64,000 nt of DNA from Comamonadaceae bacterium UBA4962 (GTDB lineage Bacteria; Pseudomonadota; Gammaproteobacteria; Burkholderiales; Burkholderiaceae_C), in NCBI GenBank assembly GCA_002397315.1, contig DHAE01000029.1, positions 145,053 to 209,052 of the forward strand. The letters are read 5' to 3'. The notes under the pieces are model-generated. The model made no database searches and was not told the DNA's origin. It saw only the letters and a list, made by a program, of their open reading frames with translations. The number at the start of each line of letters is the position of its first letter. Position 1 is the stretch's first letter. A program made the translations under genes and the position numbers. This document shows positions 55,972-62,927 of the stretch, piece after piece.

Positions 55972-56859
55972 ATGAGCGACAACTCCGCGATCCGCAAAGC
56001 CGTCTTCCCGGTGGCCGGCCTGGGCACCCGCTTCCTGCCCGCCACGAAGGCATCCCCGAAAGAGATGCTGCCCGTGGTGGACAAGCCGTTGATCCAGTAC
56101 GCCGTCGAAGAGGCCTACTCGGCCGGCATCCGCCACATGATCTTCGTCACGGGCCGCAGCAAGCGCGCCATCGAGGACCATTTCGACACCGCCTACGAAC
56201 TCGAGAACGAATTGGAAGCCGCGGGCAAGAACGAGCTGCTGCAGCTCGTGCGCTCCGTCGCGCCGAACGACATGGACTGCGCCTTCGTGCGCCAGCCGCG
56301 CTCGCTGGGCCTGGGCCATGCCGTGCTCTGCGCCGAGCCGCTGGTGGGCCGCGAGCCCTTCGCCGTGCTGCTCGCCGACGACCTGATGGTGGGCCCGCAA
56401 GGCGGTCAGCCCGTCATGGCGCAGATGGCGGGCGCCTTCCGCAAGCAGGGCCGCTCGCTGCTGGCCGTGCAGGAAGTGCCGCAGGACCAGGTGCGCCGCT
56501 ACGGCATCGTGGCCGGAGAACCCGCCGGCGGCCCGCTGATCCGCATCGACCGCATCGTCGAGAAGCCCTCGCCCGAAGAGGCGCCCTCGCGCATGGGCGT
56601 GGCCGGCCGCTACATCCTCACGCCCGGTGTGTTCGACGAGATCCGCAACCAGCCCCAGGGCGTGGGCGGCGAGATCCAGCTCACCGACGCCATCGCACGG
56701 CTCATGGCCCGTGAAGCCGTCTACGCCTTCCGCTACGACGGCAAGCGCTACGACTGCGGCAGCAAGGAAGGCTTCCTGGAAGCCACGGTGGAACTCGCGC
56801 TGCAGCACCCCCAGGTGGGCGCCGCCTTCCGCGAATACCTCAAGACCGTGGAGATCTGA
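55972..56859 (+). CDS. galU: UTP-glucose-1-phosphate uridylyltransferase
   Basis: 295 residues; makes UDP-glucose for envelope sugars, and possibly for glucan metabolism with the GlgE operon elsewhere in the window. The nucleotide loop GLGTRFLPATKASPKEML (16-33), LGHAVLCAEPLVG, LLADDLM and the sugar site RYDCGSKEGFLEATV are intact. The ATG at 55972 has GAGGA upstream. It follows valS by 106 bases and ends before a strong bidirectional terminator. Confidence 0.97.
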   Translation: MSDNSAIRKAVFPVAGLGTRFLPATKASPKEMLPVVDKPLIQYAVEEAYSAGIRHMIFVTGRSKRAIEDHFDTAYELENELEAAGKNELLQLVRSVAPNDMDCAFVRQPRSLGLGHAVLCAEPLVGREPFAVLLADDLMVGPQGGQPVMAQMAGAFRKQGRSLLAVQEVPQDQVRRYGIVAGEPAGGPLIRIDRIVEKPSPEEAPSRMGVAGRYILTPGVFDEIRNQPQGVGGEIQLTDAIARLMAREAVYAFRYDGKRYDCGSKEGFLEATVELALQHPQVGAAFREYLKTVEI

Positions 56860-56891
56860 GCCGCGGCTCGGGCTGCCCTCGCGGCCATGGC

Positions 56892-56922
56892 AAAAAAGGC
56901 GCTCCTGGGAGCGCCTTTTTTT
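56892..56922. terminator. Bidirectional intrinsic terminator between galU and tusA
   Basis: AAAAAAGGCGCTC pairs with GAGCGCCTTTTTT (13 bp) around a four-base loop. A T-run follows on the plus strand, and because of the A-run on the other side, one follows on the minus strand too. It serves both convergent genes. Confidence 0.93.
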
Positions 56923-56974
56923 GTGGGTCTGTGTGCGGTCAGCGGGGCACTGCCTGTCCCGCACCGCCCGGCGC

Positions 56975-57202
56975 TCAGCGCCGCCGCAGCACGTGCGTGT
57001 ATTCCTCGCCCGCCGTGCTCTGGTCCAGCAGTTCGTTGCCGGTCTGCTTGGCGAACGCCTGGAAGTCGCGCAGCGAGCCGTTGTCGGTGGACACCACCTT
57101 CAGCACCTCGCCGCTGGCCATCGAGGCGAGCGCCTTCTTGGCCTTCAGGATGGGCAGCGGGCAATGGAGCCCGCGGGTGTCGATTTCCTTGTGGATGTGC
57201 AT
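56975..57202 (-). CDS. tusA: TusA/SirA-family sulfur carrier protein
   Basis: 75 residues. The invariant CPxP motif is present as CPLP with C14 (GLHCPLPIL), followed by the small alpha/beta fold. TusA-like proteins pass persulfide sulfur to tRNA thiolation or molybdenum-cofactor synthesis. The ATG at 57202 gives the normal family length; a longer frame upstream is not TusA-like. It lies 34 bases after the Nudix gene and near cysM and could be co-transcribed with them. Confidence 0.93.
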   Translation of the reverse strand: MHIHKEIDTRGLHCPLPILKAKKALASMASGEVLKVVSTDNGSLRDFQAFAKQTGNELLDQSTAGEEYTHVLRRR

Positions 57203-57236
57203 CGTCGTCGGCTTCCTGGCGAAGAGAGAAAGAATT

Positions 57237-57863
57237 CTAGAGCGGCCCGGGCCGCGCCACGCCTGCCGCCGGGTTGGAGGCGGCATCTGCTGCCACCGGG
57301 GGGATCGGTGCAGGCGCAGGCGTGGGCGACTCGCTGCGCTGGCCCGGCCACTCCATGAAAGTGGGTTCGATGCCGCGGCCGCGCAGCCAGTCGGCCAGTG
57401 CCTGGCCCGTGCCGGCAGGCCAGCAGCGCAAATTTTCCGGCGCGATCAGGCGGTAGTCGACCAGCTCGGGCGAGAGTTGCACCGTGCCGTGCGCCACCGC
57501 ATGGTAGGCCACGATGACCTGGTTCATGCGCTGGAAGTCGTACACCCCGATCAGCGACAGCGCGCTCACGTCGAGGTCGGTTTCTTCCTTCACCTCGCGC
57601 ACGATGCCTTCCTGCGGCGTCTCGCCGGCCTCCATGAAGCCGGTGATGAGCGCAAACGCCTTGTGCTCCCACGCGGCATTGCGCGCCAGCAGCACGCGCC
57701 CGTCCAGCTCGACGACCGCCGCCAGCACCGGCGTGGGATTGTTCCAGTGCGTCCAGCCGCAGGCGGGGCAGCGCCGGCGCTGCCGCTCGCCGCCGTCTTC
57801 CAGCGCGGTCACCCAGGCCAGCGGCGTGGCGCACTGGGTGCAGAAGCGGGGCTCGGTGTTCAT
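57237..57863 (-). CDS. Nudix hydrolase with NudC-like zinc ribbon
   Basis: 208 residues. The Nudix box is complete: G-FMEAG-E...REVKEE (75-97). In front lies a zinc ribbon with C8, C11, C32 and C35 (CTQC and CPAC), as in NADH pyrophosphatase NudC. A substrate-recognition SQPWPFPxS motif is not seen, and the C-terminus is a Pro/Ala-rich tail of about 35 residues instead. It hydrolyses a nucleoside diphosphate derivative; the substrate is not certain. It sits 36 bases after cysM in the same direction. Confidence 0.88.
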   Translation of the reverse strand: MNTEPRFCTQCATPLAWVTALEDGGERQRRRCPACGWTHWNNPTPVLAAVVELDGRVLLARNAAWEHKAFALITGFMEAGETPQEGIVREVKEETDLDVSALSLIGVYDFQRMNQVIVAYHAVAHGTVQLSPELVDYRLIAPENLRCWPAGTGQALADWLRGRGIEPTFMEWPGQRSESPTPAPAPIPPVAADAASNPAAGVARPGPL

Positions 57864-57899
57864 GCGGCAGGGGCCGGGCGCGTGACGACTGAGGCCGCG

Positions 57900-58820
57900 T
57901 CAGGCGGGGAACACGCCCGTGGAGAGATAACGGTCACCCCGGTCGCACACCACGAACACGATGGTCGCATCGTGCTCGCGCTTTGCGATCTCCTGCGCGG
58001 CCCAGCAGGCGCCCGCGGCGGAGATGCCGGCGAAGATGCCCTCTTCCCGCGCAAGGCGGCGGCACATGTCCTCGGCATCGTCCTGGCCGACGTTGATCGT
58101 CTCGTCCACCGCGCGCGGATCGTAGATCTTCGGCAGGTATTCCTGCGGCCACTTGCGGATGCCCGGAATGCGCGAGCCCTCCTTCGGCTGCGCGCCGATG
58201 ATCTGGATCGCGGGGTTCTTTTCCTTGAGGAAGCGCGACACGCCCGTGATCGTGCCCGTGGTTCCCATGGCGCTCACGAAGTGCGTGATGCGCCCGCCCG
58301 TCTGCGCCCACAGCTCGGGGCCGGTGGTTTCGTAGTGGATGCGCGGATTGTCCGGGTTGGCGAACTGGTCGAGCACCACGCCCTTGCCCTGCCGCACCAT
58401 GGTCTCGGCCAGATCGCGCGCGTATTCCATGCCGCCGCTCTTGGGCGTGAGGATCAGCTCCGCGCCGAACGCCTTCATCGTCTGCGCACGCTCCACCGAC
58501 AGGTCCTCGGGCATCACCAGCACCATGCGGTAGCCCTTGATCGCCGCCGCCATCGCGAGCGCGATGCCGGTGTTGCCCGACGTGGCCTCGATCAGCGTGT
58601 CGCCCGGCTGGATCTCCCCGCGCTCCTCCGCGCGCCGGATCATCGACAGCGCGGGCCGGTCTTTCACGGACCCGGCCGGGTTGTTGCCCTCCAGCTTGCC
58701 CAGCACGACCGTGCCGCGCTCGGCGTTCTCCTGCGCGCCGATGCGCTGCAGGGCGACCAGCGGCGTGCGGCCGATCGCGTCTTCGATGGTGGGGTACGTG
58801 GGAGCAGAGGTGGTAGCCAT
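57900..58820 (-). CDS. cysM: Cysteine synthase B (O-acetylserine sulfhydrylase)
   Basis: 306 residues; PLP enzyme forming cysteine from O-acetylserine and sulfide or thiosulfate. PLP lysine K53 in NPAGSVKDRPAL, the phosphate loop EATSGNTGIALAMAAA and the C-terminal GISAAGA block are intact. CysM-type features (KDRPALSMI) separate it from CysK. The ATG at 58820 begins the conserved part. It is divergent from the tRNA-Leu gene and heads a possible cysM-nudix-tusA transcript. Confidence 0.96.
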   Translation of the reverse strand: MATTSAPTYPTIEDAIGRTPLVALQRIGAQENAERGTVVLGKLEGNNPAGSVKDRPALSMIRRAEERGEIQPGDTLIEATSGNTGIALAMAAAIKGYRMVLVMPEDLSVERAQTMKAFGAELILTPKSGGMEYARDLAETMVRQGKGVVLDQFANPDNPRIHYETTGPELWAQTGGRITHFVSAMGTTGTITGVSRFLKEKNPAIQIIGAQPKEGSRIPGIRKWPQEYLPKIYDPRAVDETINVGQDDAEDMCRRLAREEGIFAGISAAGACWAAQEIAKREHDATIVFVVCDRGDRYLSTGVFPA

Positions 58821-58863
58821 AGCCCCCTACTGTGCCATAATCCGCGGCTTCCTTCTTCGCGTC

Positions 58864-58948
58864 GCCCGGGTGGTGAAATTGGTAGACGCAGGGGACTCAA
58901 AATCCCCCGCCGCAAGGCGTGCCGGTTCGATTCCGGCCCCGGGCACCA
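58864..58948 (+). tRNA. tRNA-Leu, anticodon CAA
   Basis: 85-base class II tRNA. Acceptor stem GCCCGGG/CCCGGGC pairs fully. The anticodon stem GGGGA/TCCCC encloses loop CTCAAAA, giving anticodon CAA (58898-58900) for UUG codons. The long variable arm CGCC...GGCG is that of tRNA-Leu, and the T-arm is GCCGG-TTCGATT-CCGGC. The 3' CCA is encoded (58946-58948). Confidence 0.97.
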
Positions 58949-59081
58949 TGGCCTCTTGGGCATGGTTTGGGCAGATCCTCGCGCCGGACTGCTTGCGTTG
59001 ACCATCGTCCAAACTGCACGTTGGCCCTCCTGCGCGCTCCAACCGTGCGTTCCTCACAGCGCCGAGTCCACGCTCTTCCTT

Positions 59082-59195
59082 AGAGCGGCTAACACGACCC
59101 TTCTGGCGTCGTTGCCGCATCTTGTCGTACTACTCGTACTGCCTGCGATGCGGCGCCTAGCCAGAACCGCTTCGCTGGGTCGTGTTAGCCGCTCT
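59082..59195. repeat. 114-bp long-hairpin repeat element
   Basis: AGAGCGGCTAACACGACCC (59082-59100) is repeated exactly in reverse complement at 59177-59195. Inside, TTCTGGC pairs with GCCAGAA and GCCGCATC with GATGCGGC, around a TCGTACTACTCGTACT loop region. The whole can fold into one branched-free hairpin with two internal loops. It is REPIN- or BIME-like in form, lies just downstream of tRNA-Leu, and codes for nothing. It is unrelated in sequence to the giant palindromes. Confidence 0.8.
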
Positions 59196-59234
59196 TAGTG
59201 CGCCTGTTTCATGGCGGGCCTGCAACTCAGACCC

Positions 59235-59263
59235 CAAAAACGACAAAGGGCACCGAAGTGCCC
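59235..59263 (-). terminator. Intrinsic terminator of the small-gene run
   Basis: Read on the minus strand, GGGCAC-TTCG-GTGCCC forms a 6-bp stem with a stable UUCG loop and is followed by TTTGTCGTTTTT. It lies 29 bases past the stop of the last small gene. Confidence 0.72.
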
Positions 59264-59291
59264 CAGGTTCTGTGCCAAAACTGCCTGCCGC

Positions 59292-59390
59292 TCAATGGCT
59301 GGTGACGTACCAGGTCACGCCAGCAGCGGCAATCACGAAAACGATGAGTGCAGTGATGACCATGATGGTCTCGCCGCTCAGCGCACCCAC
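59292..59390 (-). CDS. 32-residue single-pass membrane microprotein
   Basis: Start GTG at 59390 gives 32 residues; the ATG at 59363 would give 23. The sequence is a short polar N-terminus (GALSGET) then one membrane helix (VITALIVFVIAAAGVTWYV) and a three-residue tail. Neither start has a strong ribosome site, but the GTG overlaps the end of the 76-residue gene, suggesting coupling. A terminator follows. Not recognised. Size and hydrophobicity resemble small subunits or regulators of membrane complexes. Confidence 0.5.
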   Translation of the reverse strand: MGALSGETIMVITALIVFVIAAAGVTWYVTSH

Positions 59391-59608
59391 TTCCGCTCAG
59401 GCTTGGTCTGCACCGTGATGTCCACCTGCTTCTGCACTTCGGGCCGGCCGGTGCGGGGATTGGTGTCCACCACGTCTTCCAGCGCGATCTTGCTCACCTC
59501 GCCGTGGGTGGCGTCTTCCAGTTGCTCCAGCACCTCGCCGACCCGCTTTTCCGCGGCCTCGACCTGCTGCTCTGTCGCGGTTCCGGAAGCTTGAGGGCGG
59601 GAGAGCAT
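59378..59608 (-). CDS. 76-residue hydrophilic protein, function unknown
   Basis: The ATG at 59608 has AAGGA seven bases upstream, which supports it; an in-frame TTG at 59626 is an alternative. The protein is acidic-basic mixed with a helical middle (EQQVEAAEKRVGEVLEQLED) and a C-terminal strand-like part (VQKQVDITVQTKPERKWVR). No signal peptide or membrane helix. It is not recognised. It sits in the middle of the small-gene run and overlaps the next membrane peptide gene by 13 bases. Confidence 0.65.
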   Translation of the reverse strand: MLSRPQASGTATEQQVEAAEKRVGEVLEQLEDATHGEVSKIALEDVVDTNPRTGRPEVQKQVDITVQTKPERKWVR

Positions 59609-59622
59609 TGCGGTGTCCTTCG

Positions 59623-59724
59623 TCAATGGGGCGGCTGGTCCGCCGGTTCAGGCAGTTGCCCGGGCACGTCCGGCTCCACGGGCTGGTCGCTTTTGTCGGC
59701 GGGGTCGCGGTGGAGGGAATGCAT
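59623..59724 (-). CDS. 33-residue Asp/Pro-rich peptide, uncertain
   Basis: ATG at 59724 to TGA at 59623. The peptide is hydrophilic and Pro/Asp/Glu-rich (MHSLHRDPADKSDQPVEPDV) and ends 14 bases before the start of the 76-residue gene, overlapping the alternative TTG start. No clear ribosome site. It may be real, a leader, or chance. Confidence 0.35.
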   Translation of the reverse strand: MHSLHRDPADKSDQPVEPDVPGQLPEPADQPPH

Positions 59725-59795
59725 GGCGTTCTGGCGGGGAAGTTGGGGACCGCGGCGCCGGTGTGGTTGGGCCGCAGTGGAATAGGAAGGCCCGA

Positions 59796-59888
59796 TCAGA
59801 GCCCGCTCATGTACGACGCGGCGAAGTAGGCGATCCCCAGGCTGGAGAAGAGCACGAAGCCGGCCACGACGGTGAGGGTTTCTTTCAT
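59796..59888 (-). CDS. 30-residue single-pass membrane microprotein
   Basis: ATG at 59888 with GGAC a few bases upstream; product MKETLTVVAGFVLFSSLGIA then YFAASYMSGL. One helix of about 22 residues with a charged start, too short for a signal peptide-bearing mature protein. First gene of the small-gene run. A GGAACA-N9-TGTTCC dyad lies 25 bases upstream. Not recognised; similar in kind to small membrane regulators. Confidence 0.5.
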   Translation of the reverse strand: MKETLTVVAGFVLFSSLGIAYFAASYMSGL

Positions 59889-60269
59889 GATGTTCGTCCG
59901 TCAACAGGAAATGGAACACCGGCCAGCTGTTCCGAAGGGATGGACGGTTGCGTCGGGGGCAAAAGCCGCGCCCGGCGTTCCCGTGCGGTTCGGTGCCGTG
60001 TGGCAAAGACATCCTTCGCCACTTCAGGCCGCCGGACCGCTCGCCCCTCGGTTCCAGGGCATGGCCGTTTCGCTTGATCGGGGCGCCTGGCTCGAGGAGG
60101 GGACCAATTCCCGTCTCTTGCAAGACACAGCGACGACTGTATGGAATGGACGAATTCCGCGGTGTAGGACGAGAGCGGTATCTGTGTGGGAAGGAAGGGT
60201 TGAACGGGGCTGCGTTCACCCTGGACGGCCGGGCGGGAATGGTCGAGGGAGCCGCCCGGCCCGAGGGGT
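59889..60269. other. Intergenic region with a dyad, no gene called
   Basis: 381 bases upstream of the small-gene run. GGAACA (59913-59918) and TGTTCC (59928-59933) form a dyad with a 9-base spacer, a possible operator for the run. Between 60100 and 60200 the G/C content drops (GAATTCCGCGG and CAAGACACAG stretches), a likely promoter area. Longer frames crossing here are Arg/Pro-rich shadows. Confidence 0.45.
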
Positions 60270-60500
60270 TCAGGCATCCTGCCGGCGGATCAGCGCACGG
60301 CCGCTGTCGGTGATGGCGAGATCGCCTCCGGCGTTCTTGGTGATGTAGCCCCGTTCATAGAGGCGGCCCGACAGGTGGTGGCGCAGGGCTTCGGGCACGC
60401 TGATGGCGCGGCCCATTTCCAGCTGCTTGAGGGTTTCGAGTTCATCGACCGTCGGATCGAAGTAGGGGGTGTGGTAGATGCCGCTCGTGTTGTTTTGCAT
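60270..60500 (-). CDS. 76-residue protein, function unknown
   Basis: ATG at 60500 with AAGGAG nine bases upstream. The N-terminal MQNNTSGIYHTPYFDPTVDE is polar. A helical part and a winged-helix-like end follow (ERGYITKNAGGDLAITDSGRAL); the last segment resembles the wing of small DNA-binding proteins. No domain is assigned. A much longer frame upstream is Arg/Pro-rich and rejected. It faces the same way as the LysR gene and the small-gene run. Confidence 0.65.
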   Translation of the reverse strand: MQNNTSGIYHTPYFDPTVDELETLKQLEMGRAISVPEALRHHLSGRLYERGYITKNAGGDLAITDSGRALIRRQDA

Positions 60501-60659
60501 GTGCCGGTACTCCTTGTGACGATGGGCAGAAAGCAGAAAAGGCAAAAAACGCCTCGGCCGGGCCGGCCCGGTACGCGGGCTGCGCGGGGGCTCGACAACA
60601 GGCCAGCACAGCCTAGCCCGCGCGCACGGGGTGCGCAACCGGACGGCATGCCGCGGCGC

Positions 60660-61559
60660 TCAAGTCGCGGCCATGTCCTGCAACCAGGCGGCGAAGGCTT
60701 CGACGACCGGCGGCTGGGGCTGCGCCGGGGTGACGAGGTAGTAGCCGCGCCCTCCCCGCGGCGGAACGTCGCAGGCCGGAACGAGTTCGCCGCGCGCCCG
60801 TTCGGATTCGATCAGCATCAGCGGCACCAGCGCCACCCCCAGCCCGTGCGCGGCGGCCACGGCCGACATCGAAAACAGCTCGTAGCGCGGGCCGTCGAGC
60901 GCATGCTGGGGCGCGTGCACGCCCATGGATTCGAACCACTGGCGCCAGGCCAGGGGGCGGGTGGTCTGCTGCAGCAGCGGCAGCGCGGCCAGGGCTTCGG
61001 GCGCCAGCGGCCGGCCCTCCGGCAGCAGGGCCGGGCTGCAGACGGGCGCCACGTCCTCCTGCAGCAGCCAGCGCGCCTGGGTGCCGGGCCAGTTGGCCAC
61101 CTGCTCGGGCGTGCCGGCATAGAGCGCCGCATCGAAGCCGGCATCGGCGAACAAAAAGGGGCGCACCTGGGTCTCGATGTGCACCACGATGTCGGGATGG
61201 CGGGCGGCCAGGTGCGGCAGGCGCGGCACCAGCCAGCGCGTCGCGAAGGTCGGCACGGCCGCCAGACGGATCGAGCCGCCCTGCCCCTGGTGCGCCATCA
61301 CGTCGAGCGTGTCGCGCTCCAGGCCTTCGAGCCAGCGCGCCACCTGCGCGGCGTAATGCGTGCCGGCGGGCGTGAGCGCCACGCCGTGCCGGGTGCGGCG
61401 GAACAGCGCCACGCCCAGGAACTCCTCCAGCGCCATGATCTGGCGCGACACTGCGCTCTGCGTGAGAAAGAGTTCCTGCGCCGCGCGCGTGTAGCTCTCG
61501 TGGCGGGCGGCGGATTCGAAACAGGCCAGAGCCTGGGTGGACGGCAGGGTGCGGCGCAT
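60660..61559 (-). CDS. LysR-family regulator (GcvA-like), likely of gcdH
   Basis: 299 residues. The N-terminal helix-turn-helix (SYTRAAQELFLTQSAVSRQIMALEEFLG) and the effector-binding domain (VPTFATRWLVPRLPHLAARHPDI) are of the GcvA type. It is divergent from gcdH with 157 bases between the starts, the classic LysR arrangement, so it probably controls gcdH and the CoA-transferase in response to a glutarate-pathway metabolite. That target is inference from position. Confidence 0.9.
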   Translation of the reverse strand: MRRTLPSTQALACFESAARHESYTRAAQELFLTQSAVSRQIMALEEFLGVALFRRTRHGVALTPAGTHYAAQVARWLEGLERDTLDVMAHQGQGGSIRLAAVPTFATRWLVPRLPHLAARHPDIVVHIETQVRPFLFADAGFDAALYAGTPEQVANWPGTQARWLLQEDVAPVCSPALLPEGRPLAPEALAALPLLQQTTRPLAWRQWFESMGVHAPQHALDGPRYELFSMSAVAAAHGLGVALVPLMLIESERARGELVPACDVPPRGGRGYYLVTPAQPQPPVVEAFAAWLQDMAAT

Positions 61560-61716
61560 GGCGCGATGCTACACAGGTATTCCAGAACCTCATTTCTGGA
61601 TGCGACATCGTCGCTTGCCCGATGGAGAGCCTCGGGCCTACGATGTGCCATGCGTGCATGAAATGCACCCATTCATTCCGTCGATCCGTTTTCACCGCAT
61701 TCCGTCAGGAGACACC

Positions 61717-62916
61717 ATGGCCCGCCCCGCAGCCTTCCACTGGGAAGACCCCTTCCTTCTCGACCAGCAACTCAGCGACGACGAGCGCATGGTGCGCGAT
61801 GCCGCCGCCGCCTACTGCCAGGACCGGCTCGCGACCCGCGTGCTGGAGCAGTTCCGCCACGAGAAGACCGACACGGCCATCTTCCGCGAGATGGGCGAAT
61901 TGGGCCTGCTGGGCCCGACGATTCCCGAGCAGTACGGCGGCCCGGGCCTGAACTACGTGGCCTACGGCCTGATCGCGCGCGAGGTCGAGCGCGTCGATTC
62001 CGGCTACCGCTCGATGGCGAGCGTGCAGAGCTCGCTGGTGATGGTGCCGATCTTCGAGTTCGGCACCGAGGCGCAGAAGCAGAAGTACCTGCCCAAGCTC
62101 GCGAGCGGCGAATGGATCGGCTGCTTCGGCCTGACCGAGCCCGACCATGGCTCGGATCCCGGCAGCATGGCCACGCGGGCCTACAAGACGGCCGGCGGCT
62201 ACAAGCTCAAGGGCAGCAAGATGTGGATCACCAACAGCCCGATCGCCGACGTGTTCGTCGTCTGGGCGAAGGAGGTGAGCGAGGCCGGCGCCGTGGGCCC
62301 GATCCGCGGCTTCGTGCTGGAAAAGGGCATGCAGGGCCTTACGGCGCCGGCCATCCACGGCAAGGTGGGCCTGCGCGCCTCGATCACCGGTGAGATCGTG
62401 ATGGACGACGTGTTCGTGCCCGAAGAGAACGCCTTCCCCGAGGTGCAGGGCCTGAAGGGCCCGTTCACCTGCCTGAACAGCGCGCGCTACGGCATCGCCT
62501 GGGGCGCCCTCGGCGCGGCCGAGTTCTGCTGGCACACCGCCCGCCAGTACACGCTGGACCGCAAGCAGTTCGGCCGCCCCCTCGCCGCCAACCAGCTCAT
62601 CCAGAAGAAGCTGGCCGACATGCAGACCGAGATCGCGATCGGCCTGCAGGCCTGCCTGCGCCTGGGCCGCATGAAGGACGAGGGGACGGCCGCCGTGGAG
62701 GCCACCTCCATCATCAAGCGCAACAGCTGCGGCAAGGCGCTGGACATCGCCCGCATGGCGCGCGACATGATGGGCGGCAACGGCATCAGCGACGAGTTCG
62801 GCGTGGCGCGCCACCTGGTGAACCTGGAGGTGGTGAACACCTACGAGGGCACGCACGACGTGCATGCGCTGATCCTGGGCCGGGCCCAGACGGGCATCGC
62901 CGCGTTCGCGAACTGA
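61717..62916 (+). CDS. gcdH: Glutaryl-CoA dehydrogenase
   Basis: 399 residues; FAD enzyme that oxidises and decarboxylates glutaryl-CoA to crotonyl-CoA in lysine/tryptophan/aromatic degradation. The catalytic base is E377 in NTYEGTHDVHALILGRA. LTEPDHGSDPGSM and MWITNSPIADVFVVWA are the FAD/substrate blocks of this acyl-CoA dehydrogenase branch. The ATG at 61717 has AGGAGA six bases upstream. The CoA-transferase gene follows 11 bases later. Confidence 0.95.
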   Translation: MARPAAFHWEDPFLLDQQLSDDERMVRDAAAAYCQDRLATRVLEQFRHEKTDTAIFREMGELGLLGPTIPEQYGGPGLNYVAYGLIAREVERVDSGYRSMASVQSSLVMVPIFEFGTEAQKQKYLPKLASGEWIGCFGLTEPDHGSDPGSMATRAYKTAGGYKLKGSKMWITNSPIADVFVVWAKEVSEAGAVGPIRGFVLEKGMQGLTAPAIHGKVGLRASITGEIVMDDVFVPEENAFPEVQGLKGPFTCLNSARYGIAWGALGAAEFCWHTARQYTLDRKQFGRPLAANQLIQKKLADMQTEIAIGLQACLRLGRMKDEGTAAVEATSIIKRNSCGKALDIARMARDMMGGNGISDEFGVARHLVNLEVVNTYEGTHDVHALILGRAQTGIAAFAN

Positions 62917-62927
62917 TCGAAGGCGCC

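Noticed and set aside
58864..59291. Integration (attachment) site of a mobile element at tRNA-Leu
   Set aside because: No integrase gene and no direct repeat of the tRNA 3' end was found downstream within the window.
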